From Anagrus nilaparvatae (taxonomy: Eukaryota > Arthropoda > Insecta > Hymenoptera > Mymaridae): a stretch of 64,000 bases of DNA. This document shows positions 23,857 to 31,172 of this stretch, in pieces; within the stretch, counting starts at the first letter, position 1, and the number at the start of each line of letters is the position of its first letter. The notes beneath the pieces are model-generated. The model saw only the letters and a program-made list of their open reading frames with translations. It did not search any database and was not told the DNA's origin. Position numbers and translations under genes: made by a program. Location: positions 60,480,501 through 60,544,500 of the forward strand of contig JAKSXM010000007.1 of NCBI GenBank assembly GCA_022575985.1. The letters run 5' to 3'.

Positions 23857-25077
23857 TTAAACTAACTTTCTTACTTCGCCACTGATTGGCTTGTATTGCA
23901 CCATCCTATCATGTATGATTAAGCAATACGCAGTTGTATTTGCTGGAAAAGCGCGGCTAGTCTCGAATTCTAACCTAACATCTACAGGTGCATATTTCAT
24001 AGATTCATTTTGTTTTGAACAATCTATTACAATTAATGGTGTTTCACTTATAAATTTTTTTCGATCGATAAAAGATTCCGGGTATTCTTTTCCATAATAA
24101 GATATTTGAAATCTCAAAAACATATCATACAAAAGTGAGTAATTATTACCTGCTATGTCTAGATTTAAATTTCCATATGGGAAACTTTCTGAATTCAAAT
24201 ATAGTTTTACATTAGTTATATGACAATGATCAAAATGACTAGCATTCGCAGTTCTATTATTATCTCTATTTGTTTGAAACCCTACTATAACAAAACGTGG
24301 CTTTTCTAGTTGAGTTGATGTCTTTACTGTCCATACTGTTTTAGTAGATAATGGAAGTGATGGATATACATATAATTCATAAGAGTGATATCCCATTTTT
24401 ATGGGATTATCTTTTTCTATTTGCTTAAACAGACTTATTTTTGCAGGATCCGATGGTACCAAATTTGGTACACACCATTCTAATTTGTTTATTGTAAATT
24501 TAAATGGTTCCTCTACGTTTCCATCTTGAATAATTGCATTTACATCATTGTTTGATCTTACAAATTCAAGAATATGACTAACGTTAACAATAACTTTATC
24601 AAATTTTTCATGTAATCCAAAAAGCACCCATAAAGGATAAATTACATCAAAATTCCCATTTTCATCAATGACTTTATTTCCATCTTTAAATATCCAGCCA
24701 GCATTTTCCAAAATTTTTGATTGCATATCAGTAAAAGATGGATATCCTTTCATGAGAGTAGTTATTCCAACGTTTTTGCATGTATCAATAACTTCTCCAT
24801 TTATTTTGTATTGAATTTCTATGAATAAAAATGCAAAAGCATTATTTATAAGTTTAATTTTTTCAGACTTTGTTCCATCAGTTTTAGTGAGTTTTCCTTG
24901 TATATGTAAAAAACTCTTTGATGGTAAGATGCAACGATCTTGCTGTTGAATAGCTATAATTATCGTATCACTATTTTTATAAGATGACGTTGCATAAGGT
25001 TGATGAGTATATATTTCATAATTGGCAAGAGAGTCATCGAAAATGACTGGTGCCTTAATATTTAATACTTCCTCCAT
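23857..25077 (-). CDS. Polinton major capsid protein (double jelly-roll), 406 aa
   Basis: Matches the major capsid protein of insect Polintons/adintovirus-like elements in start (MEEVLNIKAPVIFDDSL), length and position, a hexon-like double jelly-roll that would form the icosahedral shell. Seen directly: YEIYTHQPYATSSYKNSDTI near the N-terminus, a central segment with many short beta-strand-like stretches, and a C-terminal region with hydrophobic strands (YCLIIHDRMVQY). Start chosen at the ATG 25077; four codons upstream are open but begin with TTG. Only 37 nt separate it from the 49-aa gene, and a TATA-like/initiator pair lies inside that gene. The frame is uninterrupted. Confidence 0.88.
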   Translation of the reverse strand: MEEVLNIKAPVIFDDSLANYEIYTHQPYATSSYKNSDTIIIAIQQQDRCILPSKSFLHIQGKLTKTDGTKSEKIKLINNAFAFLFIEIQYKINGEVIDTCKNVGITTLMKGYPSFTDMQSKILENAGWIFKDGNKVIDENGNFDVIYPLWVLFGLHEKFDKVIVNVSHILEFVRSNNDVNAIIQDGNVEEPFKFTINKLEWCVPNLVPSDPAKISLFKQIEKDNPIKMGYHSYELYVYPSLPLSTKTVWTVKTSTQLEKPRFVIVGFQTNRDNNRTANASHFDHCHITNVKLYLNSESFPYGNLNLDIAGNNYSLLYDMFLRFQISYYGKEYPESFIDRKKFISETPLIVIDCSKQNESMKYAPVDVRLEFETSRAFPANTTAYCLIIHDRMVQYKPISGEVRKLV

Positions 25078-25114
25078 CTTATACAGCAAAATAAAACACA
25101 GAAAATTTTTTCTT

Positions 25115-25264
25115 TTAGCGACGGAGTTTTAGTCCTAGACTTGCAAGAAACTGTCGGTTCTGACGTGTTAACGCTTTCACTGCTCGATGATGACTGAATG
25201 CTGGTGACCATTGTCTTTTATTTAAATAACCTGATCCAGTTTTAACTTTAAATACTATTCCCAT
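25115..25264 (-). CDS. Small basic Polinton protein, 49 aa
   Basis: A short open frame between the penton and major capsid genes, rich in Arg/Lys (KALTRQNRQFLASLGLKLRR at the C-terminus). Its ATG overlaps the penton stop by one base (TAATG on the minus strand), suggesting either termination-reinitiation or compact packing. Basic short proteins at this place are plausible virion components that bind DNA, but no family is recognised with certainty. It is too tidy in placement and codon use to be chance. Confidence 0.68.
   Translation of the reverse strand: MGIVFKVKTGSGYLNKRQWSPAFSHHRAVKALTRQNRQFLASLGLKLRR
25192..25228 (-). promoter_or_regulatory. Candidate core promoter of the major capsid gene, inside the 49-aa gene
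   Basis: TTTAAATA starts at 25226 and a TCAGTC initiator has its A at 25195, 31 bp on, the same spacing as other promoters in this element. The TATA match is imperfect. Confidence 0.45.
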
Positions 25265-25950
25265 TATGAAACAGTTTTTATATGTAATCTTATGGATATA
25301 GTTTCTCCACGAAAATTTACTAAATTTCCGTCTTGATCAACTATTCGTAATTGAATATAATCTAAACTTTTTGCAGATATAGGTAAGTATATGATTTCCA
25401 AAGGTCGATCAATAATTTTAAATCCAGGAGGAACTGCTGGAAAAAATTCGTATATATTGTGAACTTCTTGTCCGTTATTGTAAGCTCCTCTTGCAATATT
25501 ACACTCAACTCTGAGAACGTTGACTTTTAATATAGATACAGGAAGCTCAGATGTATGATAAATATTTGGCGCTAATTTTTGTGGTTTGAATCCTAATAAT
25601 TTACCAATTGAATCTTGTGGTTCAAAATCTATTTCTTTTTCACACTGTATTATACTTTGAAGAGTATTATTATTTGCTTTTAGATTGAATGAAATATCTT
25701 TTAATTTTTCTGAGAGATACTTTTGAATATCTTCGACCTCGTAGCTTCCAGTAGGAATTTTTATTGTTTCAAAATCAGATAAGTAAAATTTATTGCAGCT
25801 CTCATCAATATTTGGAATAGAGTTGAACGTAAGTAACTCGATCAATCCAATAACGTAATTTTTATTTGGATGAAGTTCAATTGGTGGAAAAAATCTTGAT
25901 TCCAGTACAGATGAGCGAGCTGATAAGCTTATTAATAATGATTCACTCAT
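25264..25950 (-). CDS. Polinton minor capsid (penton-like, single jelly-roll), 228 aa
   Basis: Matches the Polinton penton-base homologue by length, by position immediately upstream of the major capsid gene, and by sequence pattern: FFPPIELHPNKNYVIGLIEL near the N-terminus, IPTGSYEVEDIQKYL in the middle, and a C-terminal strand-rich end. It would form the vertices of the capsid. Start at the ATG 25950, 18 nt below an initiator. Uninterrupted frame. Confidence 0.85.
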   Translation of the reverse strand: MSESLLISLSARSSVLESRFFPPIELHPNKNYVIGLIELLTFNSIPNIDESCNKFYLSDFETIKIPTGSYEVEDIQKYLSEKLKDISFNLKANNNTLQSIIQCEKEIDFEPQDSIGKLLGFKPQKLAPNIYHTSELPVSILKVNVLRVECNIARGAYNNGQEVHNIYEFFPAVPPGFKIIDRPLEIIYLPISAKSLDYIQLRIVDQDGNLVNFRGETISIRLHIKTVS

Positions 25951-25962
25951 GACAGTCAGAGT

Positions 25963-25999
25963 AATACTGATTGCTTTTTCAGATAACGTTGTTTTTATA
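25963..25999 (-). promoter_or_regulatory. Core promoter of the penton-like gene
   Basis: TATAAAAAC starts at 25999; TCAGTA has its A at 25968, 31 bp downstream. The leader would be 18 nt. Confidence 0.7.
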
Positions 26000-26003
26000 A
26001 TCT

Positions 26004-26387
26004 TTATTTATCCAACTGATTACTTAAAAATTTTAGACACAAATGTCCACAGATGAAAGTATCAAATTGTTGATATCTTTGATAATTGTAATTAATTTTA
26101 GCTGGTTTAAAATATTCTATGAGCTCTAATGGAGGTTTGAGATTTCCAAAACTGTCAAAGTACAAAACTTTATTTTTTCTTTTACGATATGCAACCCAAT
26201 GTGTACCAGGACCATCTTTATCATCTAAATTTATTATTGCAGACTCATTGGTCAATGGACCATTTCTCGGTAGTAAATTTCTCATAAAAACTCCTCTGAA
26301 ATATGGAATTTTTAATAGTTTTGCATACTTGAGTAAATCTGTGTTAGTGAGAGCCCTCGATGGTAAATTTATGAAGTTTTTTTTTTT
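26004..26387 (-). CDS. Adenain-type cysteine protease (maturation protease), start not by a normal ATG
   Basis: Would cleave capsid precursors during virion maturation. From the only in-frame ATG (26285) the protein is 93 aa and carries the catalytic set: His29 in GTHW, Asp44 in YFDSFG, Cys79 in FICGHLC. But the conserved N-terminal segment of this family (here ending LLKIPYFRGVF just before that Met) lies upstream in the same frame, which stays open to 26387 without any ATG and is closed there by a TAG. This upstream part overlaps the last codons of the PLA2-containing gene in the -1 frame at an A11 run (26377-26387). So translation probably enters by -1 frameshifting, or through an unrecognised splice, or the short ATG form is used. 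End at 26004. Confidence 0.78.
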   Translation of the reverse strand, partial: KKKNFINLPSRALTNTDLLKYAKLLKIPYFRGVFMRNLLPRNGPLTNESAIINLDDKDGPGTHWVAYRKRKNKVLYFDSFGNLKPPLELIEYFKPAKINYNYQRYQQFDTFICGHLCLKFLSNQLDK

Positions 26388-27270
26388 CTACCAACAACAA
26401 TATTTCCATTGTAGAGTCGTAATCCATTTCCAACTTTATAAGGTCTTAAATATAATCCTTTGCCCAAAGCGACTTGCTCCATAGCTTGATTATGTCTCTT
26501 GGATTCTTCAAGTTGTTTTTTGGCAGCTATTGAATCATTTATAGCTTTAGCTACTCCTGAAGCGCCACCTGCTAAGGCACCTAAGGCACTTAACCCTGCA
26601 AAAATTGGAACTAGGGGTAAAACTCCCCCTGTTTTATGTGGAAGGGGTAAGACTCTTACTTTATTAACCTTATTTTTTCCTCCTTTCTTTTTTACAGCTT
26701 TGCGAGCTCCTTTAACAGCAGACGATATAACTTTTTTTGCGTTATTACTTTTTATCATAGATTTTTTTGCAGCTGCTACGATAGTTCTAAATGGAATAAA
26801 TCCACCTTTCTTTTTTTTATTAATGCGTCTTTTTTTCCTTCTTGTACTCCTCCTTTTTTTAGAGCACCCCATTCCTAATTTTGATTTTGCTTTCATGATG
26901 TTAGTTACAGCTAAAGCAGCAGCTCTTTCACCAAATCCAGCGTCTGAAGATTTTACTCGTTCCCAAGCTTTATCAGCTAATATTCGATCCGCTTTATTTC
27001 TCTCTTCAATATTACTTCGATTCTGAAAATATGCAATATCGTGTTCCTTGCAAGCTGAATCTAAAGGATTTATACCGTTATCTCCACGAGCAAGACGTTT
27101 AGCTAGCTTTGTGCCGGGACCGCAGTACCTAATTCGATAAAATAAATAAATATTTTTTCATAATAATAATAATAATAATAATTTTATAAATACCTGTATC
27201 CTGGAAAATGAAGTTCTACTGGAAGTTTATTAATTAAAGTGTTTATTAATCCACTACCATTAGTGATCAT
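26369..27270 (-). CDS. Phospholipase A2 domain / basic / hydrophobic virion-type protein, 278 aa, 2 exons
   Basis: Exon 1 27194-27270, intron 27129-27193 (GTATTT...TTAG, with an ATT/ATA microsatellite), exon 2 26369-27128; total 837 nt. The splice completes a parvovirus VP1-type phospholipase A2 domain: calcium loop YCGPG at about 27-31 and catalytic HD at about 55-56 followed by IAY. In parvoviruses this domain opens the endosomal membrane during entry; similar domains are known in Polinton-like elements. Then a strongly basic region (about 104-180, SKKRRSTRRKKRRINKKKK type), a hydrophobic helix (about 194-221) and a short C-terminal region ending in Lys and an A11 run. The layout suggests a core/membrane-lytic minor virion protein. 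Start at the ATG 27270, 26 nt below an initiator. The overlap with the protease frame is described there. Confidence 0.82.
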
Positions 27271-27291
27271 TACTCTATGAGAGTCAGTTAA

Positions 27292-27343
27292 AGAATGAGC
27301 TTTTGACTATAAATAGATTGTATTTATAGAAAAAGTCTCAGTC
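27292..27343. promoter_or_regulatory. Symmetric divergent core promoter (PLA2 gene minus, ATPase gene plus)
   Basis: CTATAAATA at 27307-27315 and its exact reverse complement at 27321-27329 face each other across 5 bp. On the + strand TCAGTC has its A at 27340, 32 bp from the TATA start (27308); on the minus strand TCATTC has its A at 27296, 32 bp from the TATA start at 27328. Leaders would be about 35 nt (ATPase, ATG 27375) and 26 nt (PLA2 gene, ATG 27270). Confidence 0.82.
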
Positions 27344-27374
27344 TGTAATTAGCTACTTACACAGTCAAATAAAA

Positions 27375-28262
27375 ATGAAACCTCTAAGTAGGAATTCTCC
27401 AGATAAAAATTGTAAGCGTCAAAGAAAGAATTATATAAAATTAAAACGCAAACGGGAAACTTCTCCAGTTATAGAAAAATCAAATCATCAAAGAGAAGAT
27501 TCACCAAGTGATGAATTAAAACACAAAAGAGAAGCTTCACCTGATATAAAATGTAAACGTCAAAAATTAACTTTACCGGTAATAAATTACGATGAAATTA
27601 TTGGTGATGGTATTGTACAATTTAAGCGTAATGGTGACTTATTTCCAAATACTATTCGTGGTGTTATTTGTGGCAGATCGAACTGTGGAAAAACTAATGT
27701 GTTATTGGCAATAATTGAACATGAAAATGGACTGAGATTTGTATACATTTACGTTTACTCGAAATCAGCAGATCAACCAAAATTTAATTATATAAAAATG
27801 GTAATTAATGGGATTCCCGGTGTTCTTAAACCCTTAGAAGGAATGAGGTACTTTGAATTTACTGAGCAGGATCAAGTCTTACCACCTGAAAAAGTTTTTC
27901 CATTCAGTTTAATGATTTTTGATGATATACAATTGGAGAGCCAGAAGAGTTGTAATGAATTTTATTCAAGAGGAAGACATAAATATGTTGATAGTTTTTA
28001 CTTGTGTCAATCTTATTCTGCAGTTCCAAAACAATATGTTAGAGATAATGTGAATTTTCTAATAATTTTTAAACAAGATGATTCTAATACAAAGCATATT
28101 TATAAAAATCATGTGAATACTGATATGAAATTCAATAAATTTAAGGAATTATGTGACAAGTGCTGGAAAGATAAATTTGGATTTATTGTAATAGATAAAG
28201 AAAGAGATATTAATAATGGACGTTACAGAAAAGGATTGCATGAATTTTTTATAATTAACTAG
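27375..28262 (+). CDS. Polinton genome-packaging ATPase (FtsK/HerA type), 295 aa
   Basis: Walker A GRSNCGKT at residues 100-107 and Walker B LMIFDD at about 179-184, followed by the CQSYSAVPKQYVRDNVNFLI sensor-like region, match the A32-like ATPases of Polintons, virophages and related viruses, which pump DNA into capsids. The first ~70 residues are a charged Lys/Arg/Glu-rich extension with two imperfect repeats (KREASPD / HQREDSPSD type). Start at ATG 27375, 35 nt after the initiator of the divergent promoter. Frame intact. Confidence 0.9.
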   Translation: MKPLSRNSPDKNCKRQRKNYIKLKRKRETSPVIEKSNHQREDSPSDELKHKREASPDIKCKRQKLTLPVINYDEIIGDGIVQFKRNGDLFPNTIRGVICGRSNCGKTNVLLAIIEHENGLRFVYIYVYSKSADQPKFNYIKMVINGIPGVLKPLEGMRYFEFTEQDQVLPPEKVFPFSLMIFDDIQLESQKSCNEFYSRGRHKYVDSFYLCQSYSAVPKQYVRDNVNFLIIFKQDDSNTKHIYKNHVNTDMKFNKFKELCDKCWKDKFGFIVIDKERDINNGRYRKGLHEFFIIN

Positions 28263-28284
28263 AATGAAGAAAAATAATTTAGTC
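28250..28284 (+). promoter_or_regulatory. Candidate core promoter of the 349-aa gene
   Basis: TATAATTA starts at 28250, in the last codons of the ATPase gene, and TTAGTC has its A at 28281, 31 bp downstream; leader 8 nt. Initiator is one base off TCAGTC. Confidence 0.45.
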
Positions 28285-28288
28285 TACT

Positions 28289-29338
28289 ATGAGCTCTCAA
28301 AGAGTAAAGATGGATAAACAACAATCGATTCCAATAAAAAAAGAATTGCTTGAACGAATCATAAAGGCTAGAGAATCTATAAAACGTAAGCATCTAGCTC
28401 TAAAATTGGGAAGAGAAAATGCTGAACAAATGATAAGTGAAAGTCTTAAGCCTATAACTAAACCATTGGAAAAAATAGAAAAATTCACTGAAAATTTTGA
28501 AAAGCCAAGTATTAATAAGTCAAGCTTTTTACAATTGACAAGTAGTACACCTTTTGCAAAAAAGAGAAAACTTGAAAAATCAACTTTTGGTTTTAAAACT
28601 GCTAACGAGACTGATGAAGAAAGTTTTGATAGTAAAGAAGAAAATGGTAGCTTCTCAAATGATATGGTTTCTATTGATGATTATGATGACGATACACCAT
28701 CAATTAATAAAACTTTAAGAACAAATGATTCAAAAAAGAAAGCAAAGCAATTAAATAAAACAAAGCAATTAAATAACTCATTGATCAATGATTATTTAAT
28801 TAAGTTTAATAATAAATCATTAAAAAAAGATCTTGATACTACATTTGGTGTACGCAAAATGAAAAATAAAACATTTCTAATTGGTAATCAAATCGTTGAA
28901 TTTGACGAGGATAAATTTATTCTTGGAAATGTGTCTTATCCATATGAAAAAGGTTTATTGGAATTAATTTTTAAAAAAATTCCAACTCCTTATTTAGTGA
29001 GTGATGAAAATATAAAAACTTATGGAAAAATTTTAAAATTTACAAATGCTCATCGAAAAAAATTTAAACCAGAAGAAACAATAAAATCCAAAAAATCTTC
29101 CAAATATTTGAATTATGTTGCGAAGGCATTGCAAGCAACAGGAGCTGGAATACCGTTATTACCTAAATATATGGTAACTAACAATAGTCAAGTGCAGTAT
29201 ACTCATTGGGACGATCCAAATGAGTTAGTTGATCGCTTGAGAATCCTTGTAGCAGAAAGGCAAGCTGGAAATAATAATCATGATAATGAAATTCACTCAA
29301 TCATAGAAGAACTGCGTGAAGCAGAAATTATATATTAG
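28289..29338 (+). CDS. Conserved arthropod-Polinton protein, 349 aa
   Basis: The C-terminal half (YGVR-like FGVRKMKNKTFLIGNQIVEF, then YEKGLLELIFKKIPTPYLV, then TNAHRKKF and KYLNYVAKALQATGAGIPLL) matches a family of unknown function common in arthropod Polintons (to my memory catalogued as DUF8207). The N-terminal part (about 1-150) is charged and helical, with Ser/Asp-rich low complexity around 105-130. No catalytic motif is visible; a structural or assembly role is a guess from its place between the packaging ATPase and the coiled-coil protein. Start at the first ATG; a second ATG six codons later (MDKQQ) is also possible. Confidence 0.78.
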   Translation: MSSQRVKMDKQQSIPIKKELLERIIKARESIKRKHLALKLGRENAEQMISESLKPITKPLEKIEKFTENFEKPSINKSSFLQLTSSTPFAKKRKLEKSTFGFKTANETDEESFDSKEENGSFSNDMVSIDDYDDDTPSINKTLRTNDSKKKAKQLNKTKQLNNSLINDYLIKFNNKSLKKDLDTTFGVRKMKNKTFLIGNQIVEFDEDKFILGNVSYPYEKGLLELIFKKIPTPYLVSDENIKTYGKILKFTNAHRKKFKPEETIKSKKSSKYLNYVAKALQATGAGIPLLPKYMVTNNSQVQYTHWDDPNELVDRLRILVAERQAGNNNHDNEIHSIIEELREAEIIY

Positions 29339-29364
29339 AGTGTTATTTAAAAACTAACTCATTA
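29329..29364 (+). promoter_or_regulatory. Core promoter of the 159-aa coiled-coil gene
   Basis: TATATATT starts at 29329 (at the stop of the previous gene) and TCATTA has its A at 29361, 32 bp downstream; leader 9 nt before ATG 29370. Confidence 0.6.
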
Positions 29365-29369
29365 TAAAT

Positions 29370-29849
29370 ATGTCAGTCGATGTATTTGGACGTGTTTTAA
29401 ATAGAGAAAAAAGTGTACGTGGACCTCCTGGAATTGGATTCAATTTAACTGAAACAGGAGACTATAATATTGACAACAAATTGTTGCGTCAAGTTGTAGA
29501 CGCTACTGATAAATACGACGCAGTTAATTTAAATATTCTTTCAGAAAAATTAGCTGTTGAATCATATGCATTAATAAGAGAATTTGAACCTGTATTCAGT
29601 GATTTTAAAGCTAATCTTGAATCATTTGGAACAACTTTAGCAAATTTTGATGAAAAAATAAAAAATATAAAGGAAACTGTAGATGGATTTAATCAAAAAA
29701 TAAATGATTTTGACAACAGTATAACCAAACTTAGAAGGAGAGTTAATAAAAATAGTAGAATAATAAAAAACTTAGCTAAAGAAATAAATCCAAAACTAGT
29801 TGAAGTTGAAATTGAAGATAATGCAACAAGTGAAAGAAGCATTAGTTGA
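29370..29849 (+). CDS. GPPG-start coiled-coil protein, fibre-like, 159 aa
   Basis: N-terminus MSVDVFGRVLNREKSVRGPP followed by a Gly-rich GIGFNLTETGDYNI segment, then a long amphipathic region (about 85-150) with heptad-like spacing (FDEKIKNI..VDGFNQKI..FDNSITKLRRRV) predicting a coiled coil. Similar proteins occur beside the integrase in insect Polintons and resemble trimeric spike or fibre stalks, which is an inference. Its last 29 bases overlap the integrase start in another frame. Frame intact. Confidence 0.7.
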   Translation: MSVDVFGRVLNREKSVRGPPGIGFNLTETGDYNIDNKLLRQVVDATDKYDAVNLNILSEKLAVESYALIREFEPVFSDFKANLESFGTTLANFDEKIKNIKETVDGFNQKINDFDNSITKLRRRVNKNSRIIKNLAKEINPKLVEVEIEDNATSERSIS

Positions 29850-30741
29850 AGAATTACATAAACCTGTTAGAAAAAACTTTAGAAGACGTAAAGTTGATAT
29901 TCGAGGAATCGATGAAACTTGGCAAGCAGATTTAGTTGTAATGGATAAATATTCACGAGAAAATAAAGGATACAACTATTTACTCACTGTAATAGATAAT
30001 TTTTCAAAGTATGCTTGGGGTGTACCATTGAAGCAAAAAACAGGTGAAGAAGTCGCTAAGGCGTTGGAATCAATTTTTAAACAGGGGCGAGTTCCATCGA
30101 AACTTCACGTAGACCAGGGAACCGAATTTTACAATAAGACATGTAAACAATTATTGAAAAAATATAAAGTTCATTTGTATTCTACATACAGCCATTTAAA
30201 AGCTTCAATCGTGGAGCGTTTTAATCGTACTTTGAAAAGTATAATGTGGAAAAAATTTAGTTTTCATGGAAATTATAAGTGGATAGATATTTTACCTGAA
30301 TTAATTTCCAAGTATAATAATACCAAACATCGAACTATTGGAATGAAACCTAAGGATGTGAATCACGAGAATGAATTATCAGTTTTGCAAAGATATTTCA
30401 ATGGAAAATGTGTTAGAGATAAGCCAAAATTTAAAGTATCAGATAAAGTTCGAATAAGTAAATATAAACATATTTTTGAAAAAGGGTATACCCCAAATTA
30501 TACAACAGAAGTTTTCACAATTGAAAAAATTAAGCCAACTATTCCATTCACGTATGAATTAAAAGATTATCAAGGAAATTTGATTTCTGGTGGATTCTAC
30601 GAATTTGAACTTCAAAAAACAACCAATTCAGATGTTTATCTCATTGAAAAAGTTTTAAAAAAGAGAGGGAATAAACTTTTTGTAAAATGGCTTGGTTTCG
30701 ATAATTCCCACAACAGTTGGATAGACAAATCTGATTTATAA
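29821..30741 (+). CDS. Polinton integrase (DDE, retroviral type) with C-terminal chromodomain, 306 aa
   Basis: Catalytic triad visible: Asp37 (WQADLV), Asp98 (HVDQGTEF) and Glu132 (IVERFNR), with 33 residues between the last two. ERFNRTLKSIMWKKF and KYNNTKHRTIGMKP follow as in Polinton integrases. The last ~40 residues (VYLIEKVLKKRGNKLFVKWL, ending NSWIDKSDL) are a chromodomain-like module that could direct insertion to chromatin. Start taken as ATG 29821; seven upstream codons in the frame begin with TTG and lie inside the previous gene. No N-terminal HHCC zinc finger is seen. Catalytic residues and frame are intact, consistent with the clean 6 bp target duplication. Confidence 0.92.
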   Translation: MQQVKEALVEELHKPVRKNFRRRKVDIRGIDETWQADLVVMDKYSRENKGYNYLLTVIDNFSKYAWGVPLKQKTGEEVAKALESIFKQGRVPSKLHVDQGTEFYNKTCKQLLKKYKVHLYSTYSHLKASIVERFNRTLKSIMWKKFSFHGNYKWIDILPELISKYNNTKHRTIGMKPKDVNHENELSVLQRYFNGKCVRDKPKFKVSDKVRISKYKHIFEKGYTPNYTTEVFTIEKIKPTIPFTYELKDYQGNLISGGFYEFELQKTTNSDVYLIEKVLKKRGNKLFVKWLGFDNSHNSWIDKSDL

Positions 30742-30743
30742 GG

Positions 30744-30779
30744 TATAAATACATCTGCTCTTTGGATTAGAGCTCATTA
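30744..30779 (+). promoter_or_regulatory. Core promoter of the 79-aa gene
   Basis: TATAAATA starts at 30744, right after the integrase stop; TCATTA has its A at 30776, 32 bp downstream; leader 19 nt. Confidence 0.7.
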
Positions 30780-30794
30780 TTAATTTTGTCAGCC

Positions 30795-31034
30795 ATGGGT
30801 CAGGATCATAGCAGATCAGCATCTTCAGATGTAAAATATACTAAGTTAAAAGAAGAAGGACGTGAAAAAAGTGAACAAAAACAATGGACATATAATTATA
30901 AAGGAAAAGAAACAATCAGCTTCTCAAATCCATCATATAGTGAAAGTAATAAATATACAAATTCTCAACATAATTATGTGAACAAGACTGATAAAAAATC
31001 TGATAAGAAATCCGATAAAGAACGTTTAATATAA
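30795..31034 (+). CDS. Small hydrophilic protein with possible N-myristoylation signal, 79 aa
   Basis: Not recognised. Start at ATG 30795, 19 nt below a good initiator (three upstream codons are open but lack ATG). The N-terminus MGQDHSRS fits the N-myristoylation consensus (Gly2, Ser6). The rest is Ser/Lys/Glu/Tyr-rich and lacks hydrophobic segments; the C-terminus has three SDK-type repeats (KKSDKKSDKE). A lipid-anchored, disordered protein would be expected. It is the last plus-strand gene, convergent with PolB. Confidence 0.65.
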   Translation: MGQDHSRSASSDVKYTKLKEEGREKSEQKQWTYNYKGKETISFSNPSYSESNKYTNSQHNYVNKTDKKSDKKSDKERLI

Positions 31035-31172
31035 ATTTTTTTATTTTAAAATAATTTTAAGGTTATAAATAAATGTAAAACAAAAATTAATGTTAATAAA
31101 TTTATTATTATATAAAAATGTATACAAATAAAATATAAATTTACAAAATAAACATATGATTACAAAAATTTA
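31035..31172. terminator. Convergent polyadenylation region between the 79-aa gene and PolB
   Basis: 138 bp, almost pure A+T, with AATAAA-type signals on both strands (e.g. ATAAATAAATG on + near 31064-31074, AATAAATTT-type on minus). Both flanking genes end here. Confidence 0.55.

Noticed and set aside
26499..27026. 175-codon plus-strand frame opposite the PLA2 gene
   Set aside because: It is the antisense reading of a Lys/Arg-rich coding region; it shows no domain, whereas the minus strand rebuilds a phospholipase A2 domain.
27309..27358. A GT-AG interval that could extend the PLA2 gene upstream
   Set aside because: It covers the divergent TATA/initiator palindrome; transcription is expected to start at ~27296, inside it.
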